From an uncultured Oligella sp. (GTDB lineage Bacteria > Pseudomonadota > Gammaproteobacteria > Burkholderiales > Burkholderiaceae_B): a stretch of 36,421 nt of DNA. The stretch's first letter is position 1; every line of letters starts with the position of its first letter. Made by a program: the position numbers and the translations under genes. The notes below the pieces were generated by a model. The model worked only from the letters and a program-made list of their open reading frames with translations, did not search any database and was not told the DNA's origin. The stretch spans positions 1 to 36,421 of the forward strand of contig CANROD010000017.1 of NCBI GenBank assembly GCA_947632105.1. The letters run 5' to 3'. Of the stretch, positions 27,129 through 36,062 are shown in pieces.

Positions 27129-27139
27129 TGTTATATAAA
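27111..27139 (+). promoter_or_regulatory. Putative divergent promoter overlapping the MarR operator
   Basis: TTGGAT (27111-27116) and TATAAA (27134-27139) are separated by 17 bp on the plus strand and point at the gene remnant that follows. The -35 and spacer are inside the palindrome, so MarR binding would block it. Consensus match only. Confidence 0.45.
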
Positions 27140-27146
27140 ATGTGGT

Positions 27147-27407
27147 ATGGTATTCTTTCTGACCTCTCTGGAATATTTAATCTATCTAAAGTCTAGACGT
27201 GTTGGACTACAACTCAATATAAGCGAAGCGGTCTTGGCCGGCTGGGATGATCATTATCAGTGGGAGTAGATCGGTTTACAAACGTCTGATCTAGCGCCAT
27301 TGCTTAAAGCGTGGGCAGAGTCGGAGCAAAAGCAATTGTTTAAGGCTGAAAAGGCCTTAAAAGGCTAGTGGCTGCTTTATTACAAGAAGACACCAGGCGC
27401 TAAGTAA
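27147..27407 (+). pseudogene. Decayed small gene or gene fragment with two in-frame TAG stops
   Basis: This fills most of the 300-bp stretch between the MarR operator and the next gene. One frame from ATG 27147 to TAA 27405-27407 reads like protein (for example NISEAVLAGWDDHYQWE, IGLQTSDLAPLLKAWAES, WLLYYKKTPGAK) but is broken by TAG at 27267-27269 and 27366-27368. Both positions would fit a former CAG glutamine codon. Unbroken it would encode 86 residues. I do not recognise the family. Divergence from marR behind the shared operator suggests a formerly MarR-controlled gene or the tail of a larger one. Confidence 0.5.
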
Positions 27408-27432
27408 TAAGGCCTTTAATCGGATATTTATA

Positions 27433-28086
27433 TTAAGTGAATTGCTTGATGGCCTCTGCAACCGGAATATCGCCTTGCGTTAGTTCGATAATCACTTTAC
27501 TAATTGTCGGTTGCTCAATAATCTCTAGTAGCGTAGCAGCCACGTCTTCGCGGGCTACGGTGCCATAAGGGATTGCTAAGCCTGCGCGGACTTTAGCGGT
27601 GCTAGGAGAGTCTAGCAAGGTGCCGGGACGTAAGATTACCCAGTCTAAGTCGGACGCTACTAAATGCACATCAGCTAATTTTTTAATTCGCATGTAGTTT
27701 TCAAATTGCTCTGACAAACCTGTGCCTCGACCAGCTTCAGGAAACGCAGATACTAATAAAAATTTGCGAATGCCCGCTAGTTTTGCGGCAGCAACAGCTA
27801 ATTCCAGTCCAAGACCATCAATGGCATTAGTCATTTCGGGTCCACCCTTACCACCAGCACCAGCAGAAAAGACGACTACATCACTATTTCCCATAAGTTG
27901 AGCAAGCTCTTCAGGATTAAGCTTGAGAAGGTCGCCATGGATAGGTGTTGCACCAAGCGCTTTCAGCTCATCAGCTTGTTCGGCGCGTCTATGGAGAGAG
28001 AGAGCGGTATGGCCTTGCTCGCTTAATTGTCGAGCGAGATGGCGCGCAATTTTACCTGAACCGCCAACGATAAAGACTTTTTTCAT
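27433..28086 (-). CDS. NAD(P)-binding atypical SDR protein
   Basis: 217 residues from the ATG at 28086-28084, chosen because AAGGAG stands ideally upstream and MKKVFIVGGSGKIARHLA is a typical beginning; the frame is open 41 codons further upstream without support. The glycine-rich motif GGSGKIA at about 8-14 binds NAD(P). Segments DVVVFSAGAGG, FLLVSAFPEAGRG and DLDWVILRPGTLLDSP match the atypical NAD(P)H-binding (YtfG/NmrA-like) group. A catalytic YxxxK is not evident at the normal place, so it may sense or bind dinucleotide. It is a single gene. Confidence 0.85.
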   Translation of the reverse strand: MKKVFIVGGSGKIARHLARQLSEQGHTALSLHRRAEQADELKALGATPIHGDLLKLNPEELAQLMGNSDVVVFSAGAGGKGGPEMTNAIDGLGLELAVAAAKLAGIRKFLLVSAFPEAGRGTGLSEQFENYMRIKKLADVHLVASDLDWVILRPGTLLDSPSTAKVRAGLAIPYGTVAREDVAATLLEIIEQPTISKVIIELTQGDIPVAEAIKQFT

Positions 28087-28189
28087 GGTGACTCCTTGTG
28101 AGTAAATTAGTAACTTGAGAAAAGAATGACTTAGATCATAGTAAGCGATTGGTGCTGTGTAAGGAAAGGGTAATAGGTTATTTTGAGTG

Positions 28190-28217
28190 ATAATGGTATG
28201 CCCAAACATAAGGTCAA
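28190..28217 (-). promoter_or_regulatory. Putative promoter for the SDR gene
   Basis: On the minus strand TTGACC (28217-28212) and CATTAT (28195-28190) are 16 bp apart, about 100 bp before the start codon. The rest of the 190-bp gap to the ATPase stop shows no other structure. Consensus match only. Confidence 0.35.
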
Positions 28218-28278
28218 ACGATTCTTGTGTTCAATGGCTTTGACTCACGGTTCTTATCACTAGCGACCTCTGACTTTT

Positions 28279-30381
28279 TTACTCCTTAAAACGTAGCAGA
28301 CGTAATGCATTTAGCGTAACCAATGCTGTCGCACCAGTATCGGCTAACACAGCCATCCACAAGCCGGTAACACCCAGTACGGTAGTAATTAGGAAAATGG
28401 CTTTTAAGCCGAGAGCGAAGGCAACGTTCTGTCGAATATTTGTCATGGTGGTACGAGATAGCGCAACTAATTGAGCCACATCGCAGACACGGCTTTTCAT
28501 TAGTGCAGCATCGGCAGTTTCCATGGCTACATCGGTGCCTCCGCCCATGGCAATACCGATATCGGCAGAAGCTAGTGCAGGAGCATCATTAATGCCATCA
28601 CCCACCATGGCAACCTTGCCTTGAGTCTTTATTTTGTTAATTAGGCGCAGTTTGTCTTGCGGTAGTAATTCTGCTTCGTAGTCAATGCCTAGATTACCCG
28701 CAATTGCCTGAGCTGTGCGGCGATTGTCACCAGTAAGCAGGATGACGCGTACACCCATGGTTTTCAATGCAGTCACACCTTCCTGCGCGTCCTTTCTAGC
28801 TTCGTCGCGTAAGGCTACCAATCCTAAGACCTTGCGTTTTTGCTCATCAAGTAGGACAGATACGGTTTTACCCTCTATTTGTAATGCGGAGATGCGCATG
28901 TTCTCATCATCTGTCAATGTGACAATTTCGGCAGCGTGGACAGGTGAAGCAATGGCTAGATAGCGGCCCGCAACTTCAGCGCGTACAGCTTTGCCGGCAG
29001 TAACAGAAATGTTAGAAGCTGCTGGAATCATAATCTTGGCTGCTGTGGCACGATTGACAATTGCGGTTGCTAATGGATGGCTAGAGCCAGTTTCCACAGC
29101 GGCGAACAGTGCCAGAATATCATTTTCGTTTGTATTATCACATGCCACAATATCGGTTACTATCGGTTTGCCTTCTGTTAGGGTGCCAGTCTTATCAAAT
29201 GCGATAGTGCCAACTTTACCGATAGTTTCCAGAGCGCTACCTCCTTTTACTAATAGTCCGTTGCGGGTTCCCGCTGCAAGGCCTGAAGCGATAGCTGCGG
29301 GTGTAGAGAGTACGAGTGCGCAAGGGCAGGCTATTAATAAGAGTGCTAGGCCGCGATAAAGCCAAGTCATCCAATCGTCGCCCATGACTAATGGTGGTAC
29401 CAACACGGTGAGTGTGGCAATTGCCATGATAACGGGGGTGTAGTAGCGACTAAATTGCTCGATGAAGCGAGCAGTAGGCGCTTTATAGCTTTGGGCTTCT
29501 TCGACTAAATGAATAATGCGTGCAAGGGTGTTGTCGACGGATGTTTTTTCTACTCGGATTTGTAGTACGCCATCGACATTGACGGAACCGGCGTAGACGT
29601 TGTTACCTGTCGTTTTGTATAAGGGGATGGACTCACCAGTGATGAGAGATTCGTCTAGGCTAGATGAGCCTTCCACAATGCTGCCATCGGCTGCTACGCG
29701 ATCACCCGGTCTAACCAGTATGAGATCGTTGACTTGTAGCGATGCGACAGGAATCTCTCGTTGCTTTCCTTGGGGATCCAGTAGGATGGCTGTGCTTGGT
29801 GCTAGCGCAGCTAAGGATTTTATGCCGGAGCGAGCACGATTAGCGGCTACGCTTTCTAGTAGCTCACCGACTGAGAATAAAAAGACGACTGCTGCAGCTT
29901 CTTCAGTTTCACCAATCACAAATGCACCGAGCGCTGCAACTGACATTAACATCTCAATAGAGAAGGGGCTGCCTGCTTTTGCTAGAACAATGGCATTACG
30001 AATAAAAGGTAGTATGCCGATAATGACCGCGATGCCGAAGGCCCACATCTTGTAGGTTGGGAATAGTAGAAAAATGACATAAGCAGTAGCCATCAGTAAG
30101 CCTAAAATAATGACTTGCTTGCCCTTACGTGTTTGCCACCAACGCGTGTCTTTATTGCTAGCAGCGGTTAGGTGACGATCAGTAGATACTCCGTAGCCAA
30201 GTTTCTTTATGGTTCTAATAATATCATCGGCTTGTGTGGTAGCATTTGGGTCTAAGGTAAGATCTAGTTTTTCATTGGCAAAGTTTATTTGGATATCAGA
30301 TATGCCAGGTAAACGTGCGACCGCAGTTTCAATTTTGGCTACACAACTACTGCAGTCCATGCCTTCTATATGAAATCGCAT
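28279..30381 (-). CDS. zntA: Zn/Cd/Pb-exporting P-type ATPase (P1B-2)
   Basis: 700 residues. An N-terminal heavy-metal domain has GMDCSSCVAKIE (Cys10, Cys13). The transport core has the actuator TGES (about 248-251), the membrane metal motif CPC (352-354), the phosphorylated DKTGT (396-400), the SSHPLA segment, and GDGINDAPAL. The last transmembrane helix carries DTGATALVTLNALRLL, the ZntA-type aspartate context, which separates Zn/Cd/Pb pumps from copper pumps. It exports divalent soft metals from the cytoplasm. It is divergent from the MerR regulator and has a MerR-type promoter. It starts at the ATG on 30381-30379. Confidence 0.94.
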   Translation of the reverse strand: MRFHIEGMDCSSCVAKIETAVARLPGISDIQINFANEKLDLTLDPNATTQADDIIRTIKKLGYGVSTDRHLTAASNKDTRWWQTRKGKQVIILGLLMATAYVIFLLFPTYKMWAFGIAVIIGILPFIRNAIVLAKAGSPFSIEMLMSVAALGAFVIGETEEAAAVVFLFSVGELLESVAANRARSGIKSLAALAPSTAILLDPQGKQREIPVASLQVNDLILVRPGDRVAADGSIVEGSSSLDESLITGESIPLYKTTGNNVYAGSVNVDGVLQIRVEKTSVDNTLARIIHLVEEAQSYKAPTARFIEQFSRYYTPVIMAIATLTVLVPPLVMGDDWMTWLYRGLALLLIACPCALVLSTPAAIASGLAAGTRNGLLVKGGSALETIGKVGTIAFDKTGTLTEGKPIVTDIVACDNTNENDILALFAAVETGSSHPLATAIVNRATAAKIMIPAASNISVTAGKAVRAEVAGRYLAIASPVHAAEIVTLTDDENMRISALQIEGKTVSVLLDEQKRKVLGLVALRDEARKDAQEGVTALKTMGVRVILLTGDNRRTAQAIAGNLGIDYEAELLPQDKLRLINKIKTQGKVAMVGDGINDAPALASADIGIAMGGGTDVAMETADAALMKSRVCDVAQLVALSRTTMTNIRQNVAFALGLKAIFLITTVLGVTGLWMAVLADTGATALVTLNALRLLRFKE

Positions 30382-30416
30382 AATTCATCCTTTATTGAAC
30401 ATGAGTTTATATAATC

Positions 30417-30447
30417 ATTAAAAACCATGAAGCGACTTCAGGGTCAA
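30417..30447 (-). promoter_or_regulatory. MerR-type promoter/operator of zntA
   Basis: On the minus strand TTGACC (30447-30442) and TTTAAT (30422-30417) are separated by 19 bp, the overlong spacing seen in MerR-activated promoters. Between them, 30424-30444, is an imperfect dyad: ACC...GAAG-TCG-CTTC...GGT, with eight of nine positions paired. Size and placement match CadR/ZntR sites. Strong evidence in sequence; binding is inferred. Confidence 0.8.
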
Positions 30448-30462
30448 GTGATGTATGTCATC

Positions 30463-30502
30463 TTGATATTTTTAGTGTAAAAAATTATAGTAACTATAGG
30501 GT
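30463..30502 (+). promoter_or_regulatory. Promoter of the MerR regulator with a second dyad
   Basis: TTGATA (30463-30468) and TATAGT (30486-30491) are 17 bp apart, a normal sigma-70 layout. The -10 lies in a perfect dyad TATAGTAACTATA (30486-30498), which runs on into GGGT and so resembles the ACCCTATAGT half-site of PbrR/CadR operators. It may give autorepression separate from the zntA site. Confidence 0.6.
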
Positions 30503-30523
30503 TTCATTAAGTGGAGGCATGTT

Positions 30524-30934
30524 ATGCCAATTAAAATTGGTGAGCTAGCCAAGTGCACTGACGTCACGGTGGAAGCTATTCGCTATTATGAAAAAGAAGG
30601 TTTGTTGCCTGAGCCTACTCGCAGCGAGAGCAACTATCGCTTATATGGTGACGCTCATATTGAAAGACTAAACTTTATTCGACATTGTCGTAGCCTAGAT
30701 ATGTCTTTGGGTGAAATACGAATACTGTTGCGGTTCCGAGATAATCCCGTTGAGGACTGCAGTTATGTTAATGCATTGTTAGATGAGCATGTTAGTGAGG
30801 TTGAAACACGCATTAAGGAGTTAATGCAGTTGAAGGAACACTTAGAGGTATTACGACTGAAGTGCACCACTGTTGCATCGGCCAGGTCATGCGGCATATT
30901 AGGTGCCTTGGCTGATAATTCTTGTCACGAGTAG
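30524..30934 (+). CDS. cadR: MerR-family metal regulator, CadR/PbrR/ZntR type
   Basis: 136 residues. The N-terminal winged helix (IGELAKCTDVTVEAIRYYEKEGLLP, 5-29) is classic MerR. The metal site has Cys79 in VEDCSY and Cys114 and Cys123 (LKCTTVASARSCGIL), numbers that match the Zn-, Cd- and Pb-sensing members (E. coli ZntR Cys79, Cys114), plus a C-terminal Cys134. A coiled-coil dimer helix spans about 83-112. It should repress, and with metal activate, the divergent ATPase. Which metal it prefers cannot be decided here. A GGAGG ribosome-binding site precedes the ATG. Confidence 0.92.
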   Translation: MPIKIGELAKCTDVTVEAIRYYEKEGLLPEPTRSESNYRLYGDAHIERLNFIRHCRSLDMSLGEIRILLRFRDNPVEDCSYVNALLDEHVSEVETRIKELMQLKEHLEVLRLKCTTVASARSCGILGALADNSCHE

Positions 30935-30995
30935 TGGTATTGATAACGCTTGTGTGTACGGCTTTAGTACGTTGAGTCGATTGTTGTTAACTAGG

Positions 30996-31036
30996 CCACT
31001 GAGCGGGACCGTATTCGCTATAGTACCGTTCAGTGG
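30996..31036. other. Hairpin between the convergent MerR and YghU genes
   Basis: CCACTGAGCGG (30996-31006) pairs with CCGTTCAGTGG (31026-31036) over 11 positions with one wobble. No T run follows on either strand, so terminator function is uncertain. Confidence 0.4.
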
Positions 31037-31046
31037 TGGTCAAAAT

Positions 31047-31946
31047 TTAGCCGATTTTGTCTGCTGTTTTTGTTTCAAAATCAGCAGCGTCATGGCGCTC
31101 GTGTAGTTGCTCGGATGGCTCTCCCCAAGTTCGGTTAACCATGCGGCCGCGCTGTACTGCTGGGCGTTCTGCAATTTCATCTGTCCAACGACGAACGTTT
31201 TTATAGTCAGAGAGCTGTAGGAAATCAGCAGCGTCACCGTATAGATTGCCGAGAACCATGCCACCAAACCATGGCCATGCCGCCATATCGGCAATAGAGT
31301 AATTTTTACCGGCTATAAACCGAGTTTCAGCTAAGCGTCTATCTAACACATCAAATAATCGTTTTGTTTCCAAAGAGTAACGATCAACTGCGTATTTAAT
31401 ATGAATAGGGGCGTAGGCGTAGAAATGTCCAAAACCACCACCGAGAAATGGTGCCGAGCCCATTTGCCAGAACAGCCAATTTAGGGTTTCTGCACGTTCT
31501 CTCGGTTCTTTGGATAAAAACTCACTATCAAACTTATCGGCGAGATATGTCAGGATAGAGCCAGATTCAAAAAGACGAATAGGCTTACCGCCATCTTTAG
31601 GGGCTATATCTAATAGTGCTGGTATCTTTGAGTTGGGATTAATATCGACAAAGCCGGAGCTGAATTGATCGCCACTAATCTCAATGAGCCAAGCATCGTA
31701 CTCAGCGTCTTTATGGCCAGCGGCAAGTAATTCTTCTAATAAAATAGGAACTTTAACGCCGTTTGGTGTTGCTAGTGAGTAAAGTTGTAATGGGTGCTTG
31801 CCGATCGGTAGCTTTTTCTCATGTGTGGCACCAGCAGTAGGGCGATTGATATTTGCAAATTTTCCGCCATTAGCTGGATCCCACGTCCAAACCTTAGATG
31901 GTTCATAGCCAGCGGGGAAATTCTGGGACAAATCGTTTGATGTCAT
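31047..31946 (-). CDS. yghU: YghU-like glutathione transferase / disulfide-bond reductase
   Basis: 299 residues, close to E. coli YghU (288). A GST of the nu class that reduces disulfides with two glutathiones. The thioredoxin-fold domain includes LYSLATPNGVKVPILLEEL (about 54-72), with the conserved TPNG, and FESGSILTYLADKF, with the ES motif that binds glutathione. The helical domain follows, with SIADMAAWPWFGG near 215-229. Extended N- and C-termini are normal for this class. No signal peptide. It is a single gene convergent with the metal regulator. Confidence 0.93.
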   Translation of the reverse strand: MTSNDLSQNFPAGYEPSKVWTWDPANGGKFANINRPTAGATHEKKLPIGKHPLQLYSLATPNGVKVPILLEELLAAGHKDAEYDAWLIEISGDQFSSGFVDINPNSKIPALLDIAPKDGGKPIRLFESGSILTYLADKFDSEFLSKEPRERAETLNWLFWQMGSAPFLGGGFGHFYAYAPIHIKYAVDRYSLETKRLFDVLDRRLAETRFIAGKNYSIADMAAWPWFGGMVLGNLYGDAADFLQLSDYKNVRRWTDEIAERPAVQRGRMVNRTWGEPSEQLHERHDAADFETKTADKIG

Positions 31947-32069
31947 ACTACCTCCATTTTTAGAACATCGTCAGAATTACAGTGTCTTGTAAATGCTGAT
32001 ATGCTGCAATTCATTATGGCATTTTCAATGAGGTATGACCAACTGATGAACGATCAGTGACTGAAAAGC

Positions 32070-32101
32070 AAAAACCCCACAAAACATAGTTTTGCGGGGT
32101 T
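32070..32101 (-). terminator. Rho-independent terminator of tRNA-Phe
   Basis: Stem AACCCC-A-CAAAAC (32073-32085) with GTTTTG-C-GGGGTT (32089-32101), one internal mismatch and a 3-base loop. On the minus strand it is followed by five T. It lies 11 bp past the tRNA 3' end. Confidence 0.82.
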
Positions 32102-32111
32102 TGCCTAAATC

Positions 32112-32187
<76 letters not shown>

Positions 32188-32290
32188 AAAAAATAAATTA
32201 TATAGTAATATTTAAGAGATGTGAAGTGTTTGTTTAAGTTTTTATAAAAGCTAGTGCAAATTATGTTGTAAATAAACAAAACTATTGCTT

Positions 32291-32369
32291 TTTAGCAACC
32301 CTCTTTGACGGCTCCGAAGCCGCGCTAGACTTTGTGGCCAACAAGGGCCTTACTGCCACTCTAGCCTAA
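32291..32369 (+). pseudogene. Short GC-rich coding-like fragment upstream of hemA
   Basis: Within the 440-bp gap between tRNA-Phe and hemA, one frame reads LFDGSEAALDFVANKGLTATLA and ends in TAA at 32367-32369. Its base use is clearly richer in G/C than the AT-rich sequence on both sides. No start codon or full domain exists, so it looks like the tail of a lost gene. The rest of the gap holds AT-rich sequence and the hemA promoter. I do not recognise the parent family. Confidence 0.35.
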
Positions 32370-32480
32370 GCCAATTAAAAATTATAACCAAGGAATGACC
32401 AGTCGTGGTAAAAAAGTTTGATTTTTCTCATGAAGAGTTAATGATTGCTTAATTATATAGCGTCATTCAATCTTTTCAAT

Positions 32481-32510
32481 TTGTGTATTAGCAACAACAA
32501 GGCTTATAAT
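32481..32510 (+). promoter_or_regulatory. Putative hemA promoter
   Basis: TTGTGT (32481-32486) and a perfect TATAAT (32505-32510) are 18 bp apart. It would give an untranslated leader of about 110 nt before hemA. Consensus match only. Confidence 0.5.
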
Positions 32511-32628
32511 AGCGGCATACTTTCCATAACTGTCGACGAATTTTCTCTTTGTAATCTAGATACTTACAGAGCTTCGAGGTGTTCGGCATTATTTTACTGA
32601 TTATTACATAGGTTTTTAGCGCTTAGAT

Positions 32629-33903
32629 ATGTCCACAGGTGTTCTAACATTTGGCCTTAATCATCACTCTGCTCCCGTTGACGTACGAGAGCGAGTGTCT
32701 ATGGCTGGCGATCTTGTATTACCAGCATTACAGGGCTTACGTTCCACCTTTGGTAATTCGGTAGAAGAAGCGACTATTCTCTCTACCTGTAATCGTACAG
32801 AGATTTATTGTGCTGCCGATCAATCAGTTGCAGAGGATATTCCTGCGTGGTTAGCTGACTTTAACTCACTCAAAGATGACGAGTTAAGACCTTATATTTA
32901 CCAGTTAGACCATGATAATGCAGTGCGTCACGCTTTCCGAGTGGCTAGTGGTTTAGATTCTATGGTGTTGGGTGAAGCGCAGATTTTGGGTCAGCTTAAG
33001 ACTGCCGTGCGTACAGCAGATGAGGCAGGAACATTAGGTTCGACCTTACATCAGTTATTCCAAAGGACTTTCTCAGTTGCTAAAGAGGTTCGTACCAATA
33101 CAGCCATTGGTTCTCAGTCCGTCTCATTTGCGGCAGCGGCCGTGCGTTTATCCGAGCGCATCTTTGGTGATTTAAAAAATAGCGACGTACTCTTTATTGG
33201 TGCGGGTGAGATGATTGAGCTCTGTGCAGCGCACTTTGCCGGTGCCAATCCTCGCTCGATCACCGTCGCTAACCGTACCCCGGAGCGTGGTGAGTTGGTT
33301 GCCTCACGTTTTCATGGCAACACGATGAAGTTAGCCGAGATGCCTGAGCACCTTCACAAGTTTGATGTGGTGGTTTCCTGTACGGCCTCAACCCTGCCTA
33401 TTTTAGGTTTAGGTATGGTTCAAAAACTGAGCCGCAAGCGTCGTTCTAAGCCAGTGGTGATGGTAGACTTGGCAGTACCTCGCGATATTGAGCCAGAGGT
33501 TGAAAAGTTGGACAATATCTACTTGTACACTGTTGATGACTTAGGTCGCTATGTACAAACGGGCCAGAACTCTCGTCAGCAGGCAGTAGGTCATGCAGAG
33601 GCAATCATTGATGCGCGCGTCCTTAATTTTATGCAATGGCTTGAGTCTCGTCGCTTAGTAGTGCCAATGATTCAGGGGCTTAATAGCAGCGCTGAGAGTA
33701 TACGTCAAACTGAACTAGCCAAAGCGCGTCGTCTCTTGGCTAGAGGCGAAAGCCCTGATGAGGTGCTAGAGTATTTAGCGCGCAGCCTGACGCAAAAGTA
33801 TTTACATGCGCCAATGTCACGTCTTAACCGTTCCGAAGGTGTGGAGCGTCGTGATCTTTTAGAAGTTGTTCCACAGTTATTCCCTTTTGAGAGCGAGCAT
33901 TAG
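32629..33903 (+). CDS. hemA: Glutamyl-tRNA reductase
   Basis: 424 residues. First committed enzyme of C5 tetrapyrrole synthesis: reduces glutamyl-tRNA(Glu) to glutamate semialdehyde with NADPH. The catalytic cysteine is Cys54 in [27 protein letters not shown] at 9-23 and [12 protein letters not shown] near 111-122 are family signatures; the NADPH domain has [17 protein letters not shown]-terminal dimer helix ends the protein. It depends on the glutamyl-tRNA made by gltX, whose gene is at the other end of the window. It opens the hemA-prfA-prmC-grxD region. Confidence 0.97.
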   Translation: MSTGVLTFGLNHHSAPVDVRERVSMAGDLVLPALQGLRSTFGNSVEEATILSTCNRTEIYCAADQSVAEDIPAWLADFNSLKDDELRPYIYQLDHDNAVRHAFRVASGLDSMVLGEAQILGQLKTAVRTADEAGTLGSTLHQLFQRTFSVAKEVRTNTAIGSQSVSFAAAAVRLSERIFGDLKNSDVLFIGAGEMIELCAAHFAGANPRSITVANRTPERGELVASRFHGNTMKLAEMPEHLHKFDVVVSCTASTLPILGLGMVQKLSRKRRSKPVVMVDLAVPRDIEPEVEKLDNIYLYTVDDLGRYVQTGQNSRQQAVGHAEAIIDARVLNFMQWLESRRLVVPMIQGLNSSAESIRQTELAKARRLLARGESPDEVLEYLARSLTQKYLHAPMSRLNRSEGVERRDLLEVVPQLFPFESEH

Positions 33904-33926
33904 CCAAGCTCTTTATCTTCTATTTT

Positions 33927-33968
33927 AGCACTCGGCGTTTTCTCATAAGTCCGAGTGCTTTATACTCT
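33927..33968 (+). terminator. Probable terminator between hemA and prfA
   Basis: AGCACTCGG (33927-33935) and CCGAGTGCT (33951-33959) form a perfect 9-bp stem with a 15-base loop, then TTTATACTCTTT. The T run is short, so part of the transcript may continue into prfA, which has no other clear promoter. Confidence 0.6.
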
Positions 33969-34005
33969 TTATATACAAGAACCCAATTTTTATAGTAGTT
34001 TAATT

Positions 34006-35085
34006 ATGAAAGACTCAATGCGTTCACGCTTGGAGCAATTGTCCCACCGTTTAATCGAGGTGGATGCGATATTGTCTGAGCCAGAAACTGTTAACGATAT
34101 GGATAACTTCCGCAAACTCTCACGCGAGCGTTCGGAAATTGACCCTGTAGTACAGCTGTTTGCTGAATATGAAGGTGCTGAAGCGGATATGTCTGCGGCC
34201 CAAGATATGATGAAAGACCCCGAGCTCAAGGAAATGGGCGAGGAGGAGTATTACTTACTTAAGGATAAGATCGAGGAGCTAGAAGACAAGCTGCAAGTCG
34301 AACTTCTGCCAAGAGACCCGGATGACGGTCGTAGTGTCTTCTTAGAAATTCGTGCCGGCACCGGCGGTGATGAGAGTGCCTTGTTCTCAGGTGATTTGCT
34401 GAGAATGTATAGCCGTTATGCCGAGGAAGTAGGTTGGCGAGTTGAGCTAATATCTGAGGCACCATCGGAGTTGGGTGGTTACAAGGAAGTGATCGTACGT
34501 ATTGATGGTGACGGAGCGTATGGTCGCTTGAAGTATGAGTCCGGTGCACATCGCGTTCAGCGTGTACCTGAGACTGAGTCTCAAGGTCGCGTGCATACCT
34601 CTGCATGTACCGTGGCGGTTATTCCTGAAGCAGATGAGTTGACTGAGGTCGTGCTCAATCCGGCTGATTTACGTATTGATACCTTCCGTGCGAGCGGTGC
34701 AGGGGGGCAGCACGTGAACAAAACAGACTCTGCGGTGCGAATTACTCACATTCCAACCGGCATTGTGGCTGAGTGTCAGGATGACCGTTCACAGCACAAA
34801 AACAAGGCCCAGGCCATGAGTGTGTTGGCAGCTCGTATTAATGATGTTCAGCGTCAACAACGAGACTCTGAAGCGGCTGCTGAGCGTAAGAGTTTAGTAG
34901 GGTCTGGTGACCGTTCTGAGCGTATTCGTACTTACAACTATCCACAGGGTCGCGTGACTGATCACCGTATCAATTTGACTCTCTATAAGTTACAGCAAAT
35001 TATGGAAGGTTCATTAGACGAATTGACCGGTGCCTTAATGGCAGAGCGTCAAGCTGAGTTACTCGCTTCCCTAAGTAATGAGTAA
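34006..35085 (+). CDS. prfA: Peptide chain release factor 1
   Basis: 359 residues from the ATG at 34006; an earlier in-frame start at 33955 would lie in the terminator and gives a non-family N-terminus. Recognises UAA and UAG stop codons. The codon-reading tripeptide is PET (188-190, in [10 protein letters not shown]), and the GGQ catalytic motif is at 233-235 ([19 protein letters not shown]), the same numbers as in E. coli. The GGQ glutamine is the target of the prmC product, encoded next with an 8-bp overlap. Confidence 0.96.
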   Translation: MKDSMRSRLEQLSHRLIEVDAILSEPETVNDMDNFRKLSRERSEIDPVVQLFAEYEGAEADMSAAQDMMKDPELKEMGEEEYYLLKDKIEELEDKLQVELLPRDPDDGRSVFLEIRAGTGGDESALFSGDLLRMYSRYAEEVGWRVELISEAPSELGGYKEVIVRIDGDGAYGRLKYESGAHRVQRVPETESQGRVHTSACTVAVIPEADELTEVVLNPADLRIDTFRASGAGGQHVNKTDSAVRITHIPTGIVAECQDDRSQHKNKAQAMSVLAARINDVQRQQRDSEAAAERKSLVGSGDRSERIRTYNYPQGRVTDHRINLTLYKLQQIMEGSLDELTGALMAERQAELLASLSNE

Positions 35086-35929
35086 TGTGCAGCAAAGCTG
35101 TCAGACGATTAAGGACGTGTTAATGCGTCAACAGCTTCCTTTGCTAGAGCGGAGGATGTTACTGGAGTTTGTTTTTAATAAGCCGCGTGCATGGTTTATT
35201 ACTCATGATGATGAAAAACTCGATCAAGCAACTAAAGAGCGTTTGCAAGGGCTTTTTGAACGACGTTTGGCGGGTGAGCCGATGGCTTATATCATCGGTC
35301 AACGTGAGTTTATGGGCTTGAATTTTAAAGTCACACCTGCAGTGCTAATCCCACGTCCAGACACTGAACTATTGGTTGAGACTGCGCTGAAATTTTTGGA
35401 AAAACTACAAGCACAGGGAATTAAAAATCCACGGGTGTTAGATATTGGTACTGGTAGCGGTATTATTGCGATAAGTATCAAGCATTATTATCCAAATGCC
35501 GAGGTAGTTGCAGTTGACTTAAGCGTTGAGGCTCTTGGTGTAGCCAAAGAAAATGCCAAAGCGCTTGCGTCGCCAATTGAGTTTTTACTCAGTGATTTGT
35601 TTGCTGGGCTTGATCCTGAGCAACACCAATTTGATTTAATTGTTTCCAACCCACCCTATATTAATCGTGATGATGAACATTTAGAACAGGGTGACGTACG
35701 CTTTGAGCCGACGATGGCCTTAACGGATTATGCCGATGGGTTGAGTCTAATTACTCGTTTAATTGCCGAAGCACCGGCATTTTTAAAAAGCTCATCAGCA
35801 CTTTGGATGGAGCATGGCTGGGATCAGGCGGCAGCGATTAGAGTCTTGTTGAAACAAAATGGTTTTAGAGCGGTGGAAAGCTTAAAAGACCTCGCAGCTA
35901 TTGAAAGAATCAGTGGTGGGCTCATTTAA
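35078..35929 (+). CDS. prmC: Release-factor glutamine N5-methyltransferase
   Basis: 283 residues. Methylates the glutamine of the GGQ motif in RF1 and RF2. S-adenosylmethionine site LDIGTGSG (121-128), acidic loop VDLSVEAL, and the catalytic NPPY motif (191-194) in IVSNPPYI. The N-terminal helical domain that holds the release factor spans about 1-95. The start ATG is inside the last codons of prfA (ATGAGTAATG), so the two are translationally coupled. Confidence 0.96.
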   Translation: MSNVQQSCQTIKDVLMRQQLPLLERRMLLEFVFNKPRAWFITHDDEKLDQATKERLQGLFERRLAGEPMAYIIGQREFMGLNFKVTPAVLIPRPDTELLVETALKFLEKLQAQGIKNPRVLDIGTGSGIIAISIKHYYPNAEVVAVDLSVEALGVAKENAKALASPIEFLLSDLFAGLDPEQHQFDLIVSNPPYINRDDEHLEQGDVRFEPTMALTDYADGLSLITRLIAEAPAFLKSSSALWMEHGWDQAAAIRVLLKQNGFRAVESLKDLAAIERISGGLI

Positions 35930-35938
35930 TACGTATAG

Positions 35939-35972
35939 AATACGGGTTTATATGTTTAGTTAAGCCTGTATT
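35939..35972 (+). other. Hairpin downstream of prmC
   Basis: AATACGGGTTTA (35939-35950) pairs with TAAGCCTGTATT (35961-35972) over all 12 positions with two wobbles, loop of 10 bases. No T run follows. It may protect the prmC message end or reduce read-through into grxD. Confidence 0.4.
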
Positions 35973-36062
35973 AAGCTAAAATGAACCGTTGTGTTAAGTG
36001 TGGGTCCGATATCTTTTAAGACGCCGTATTTAGATTTGTAAAGATTTTTTAAGGAATTAATT

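Noticed and set aside
27147-27407. Reading the two TAG codons as sense codons (for example pyrrolysine)
   Set aside because: Several intact genes here, such as pmbA, the TRAP receptor and argC, end in TAG, prfA is normal, and no pyl genes are seen; decay of the gene is simpler.
30990-31046. Mobile-element end suggested by the inverted repeat after the MerR gene
   Set aside because: No transposase, target duplication or second copy is present in the window; a hairpin between convergent genes is enough to explain it.
33955-34005. Upstream start for prfA
   Set aside because: The added 17 residues run through the terminator hairpin; using 34006 puts PET and GGQ at the E. coli positions.
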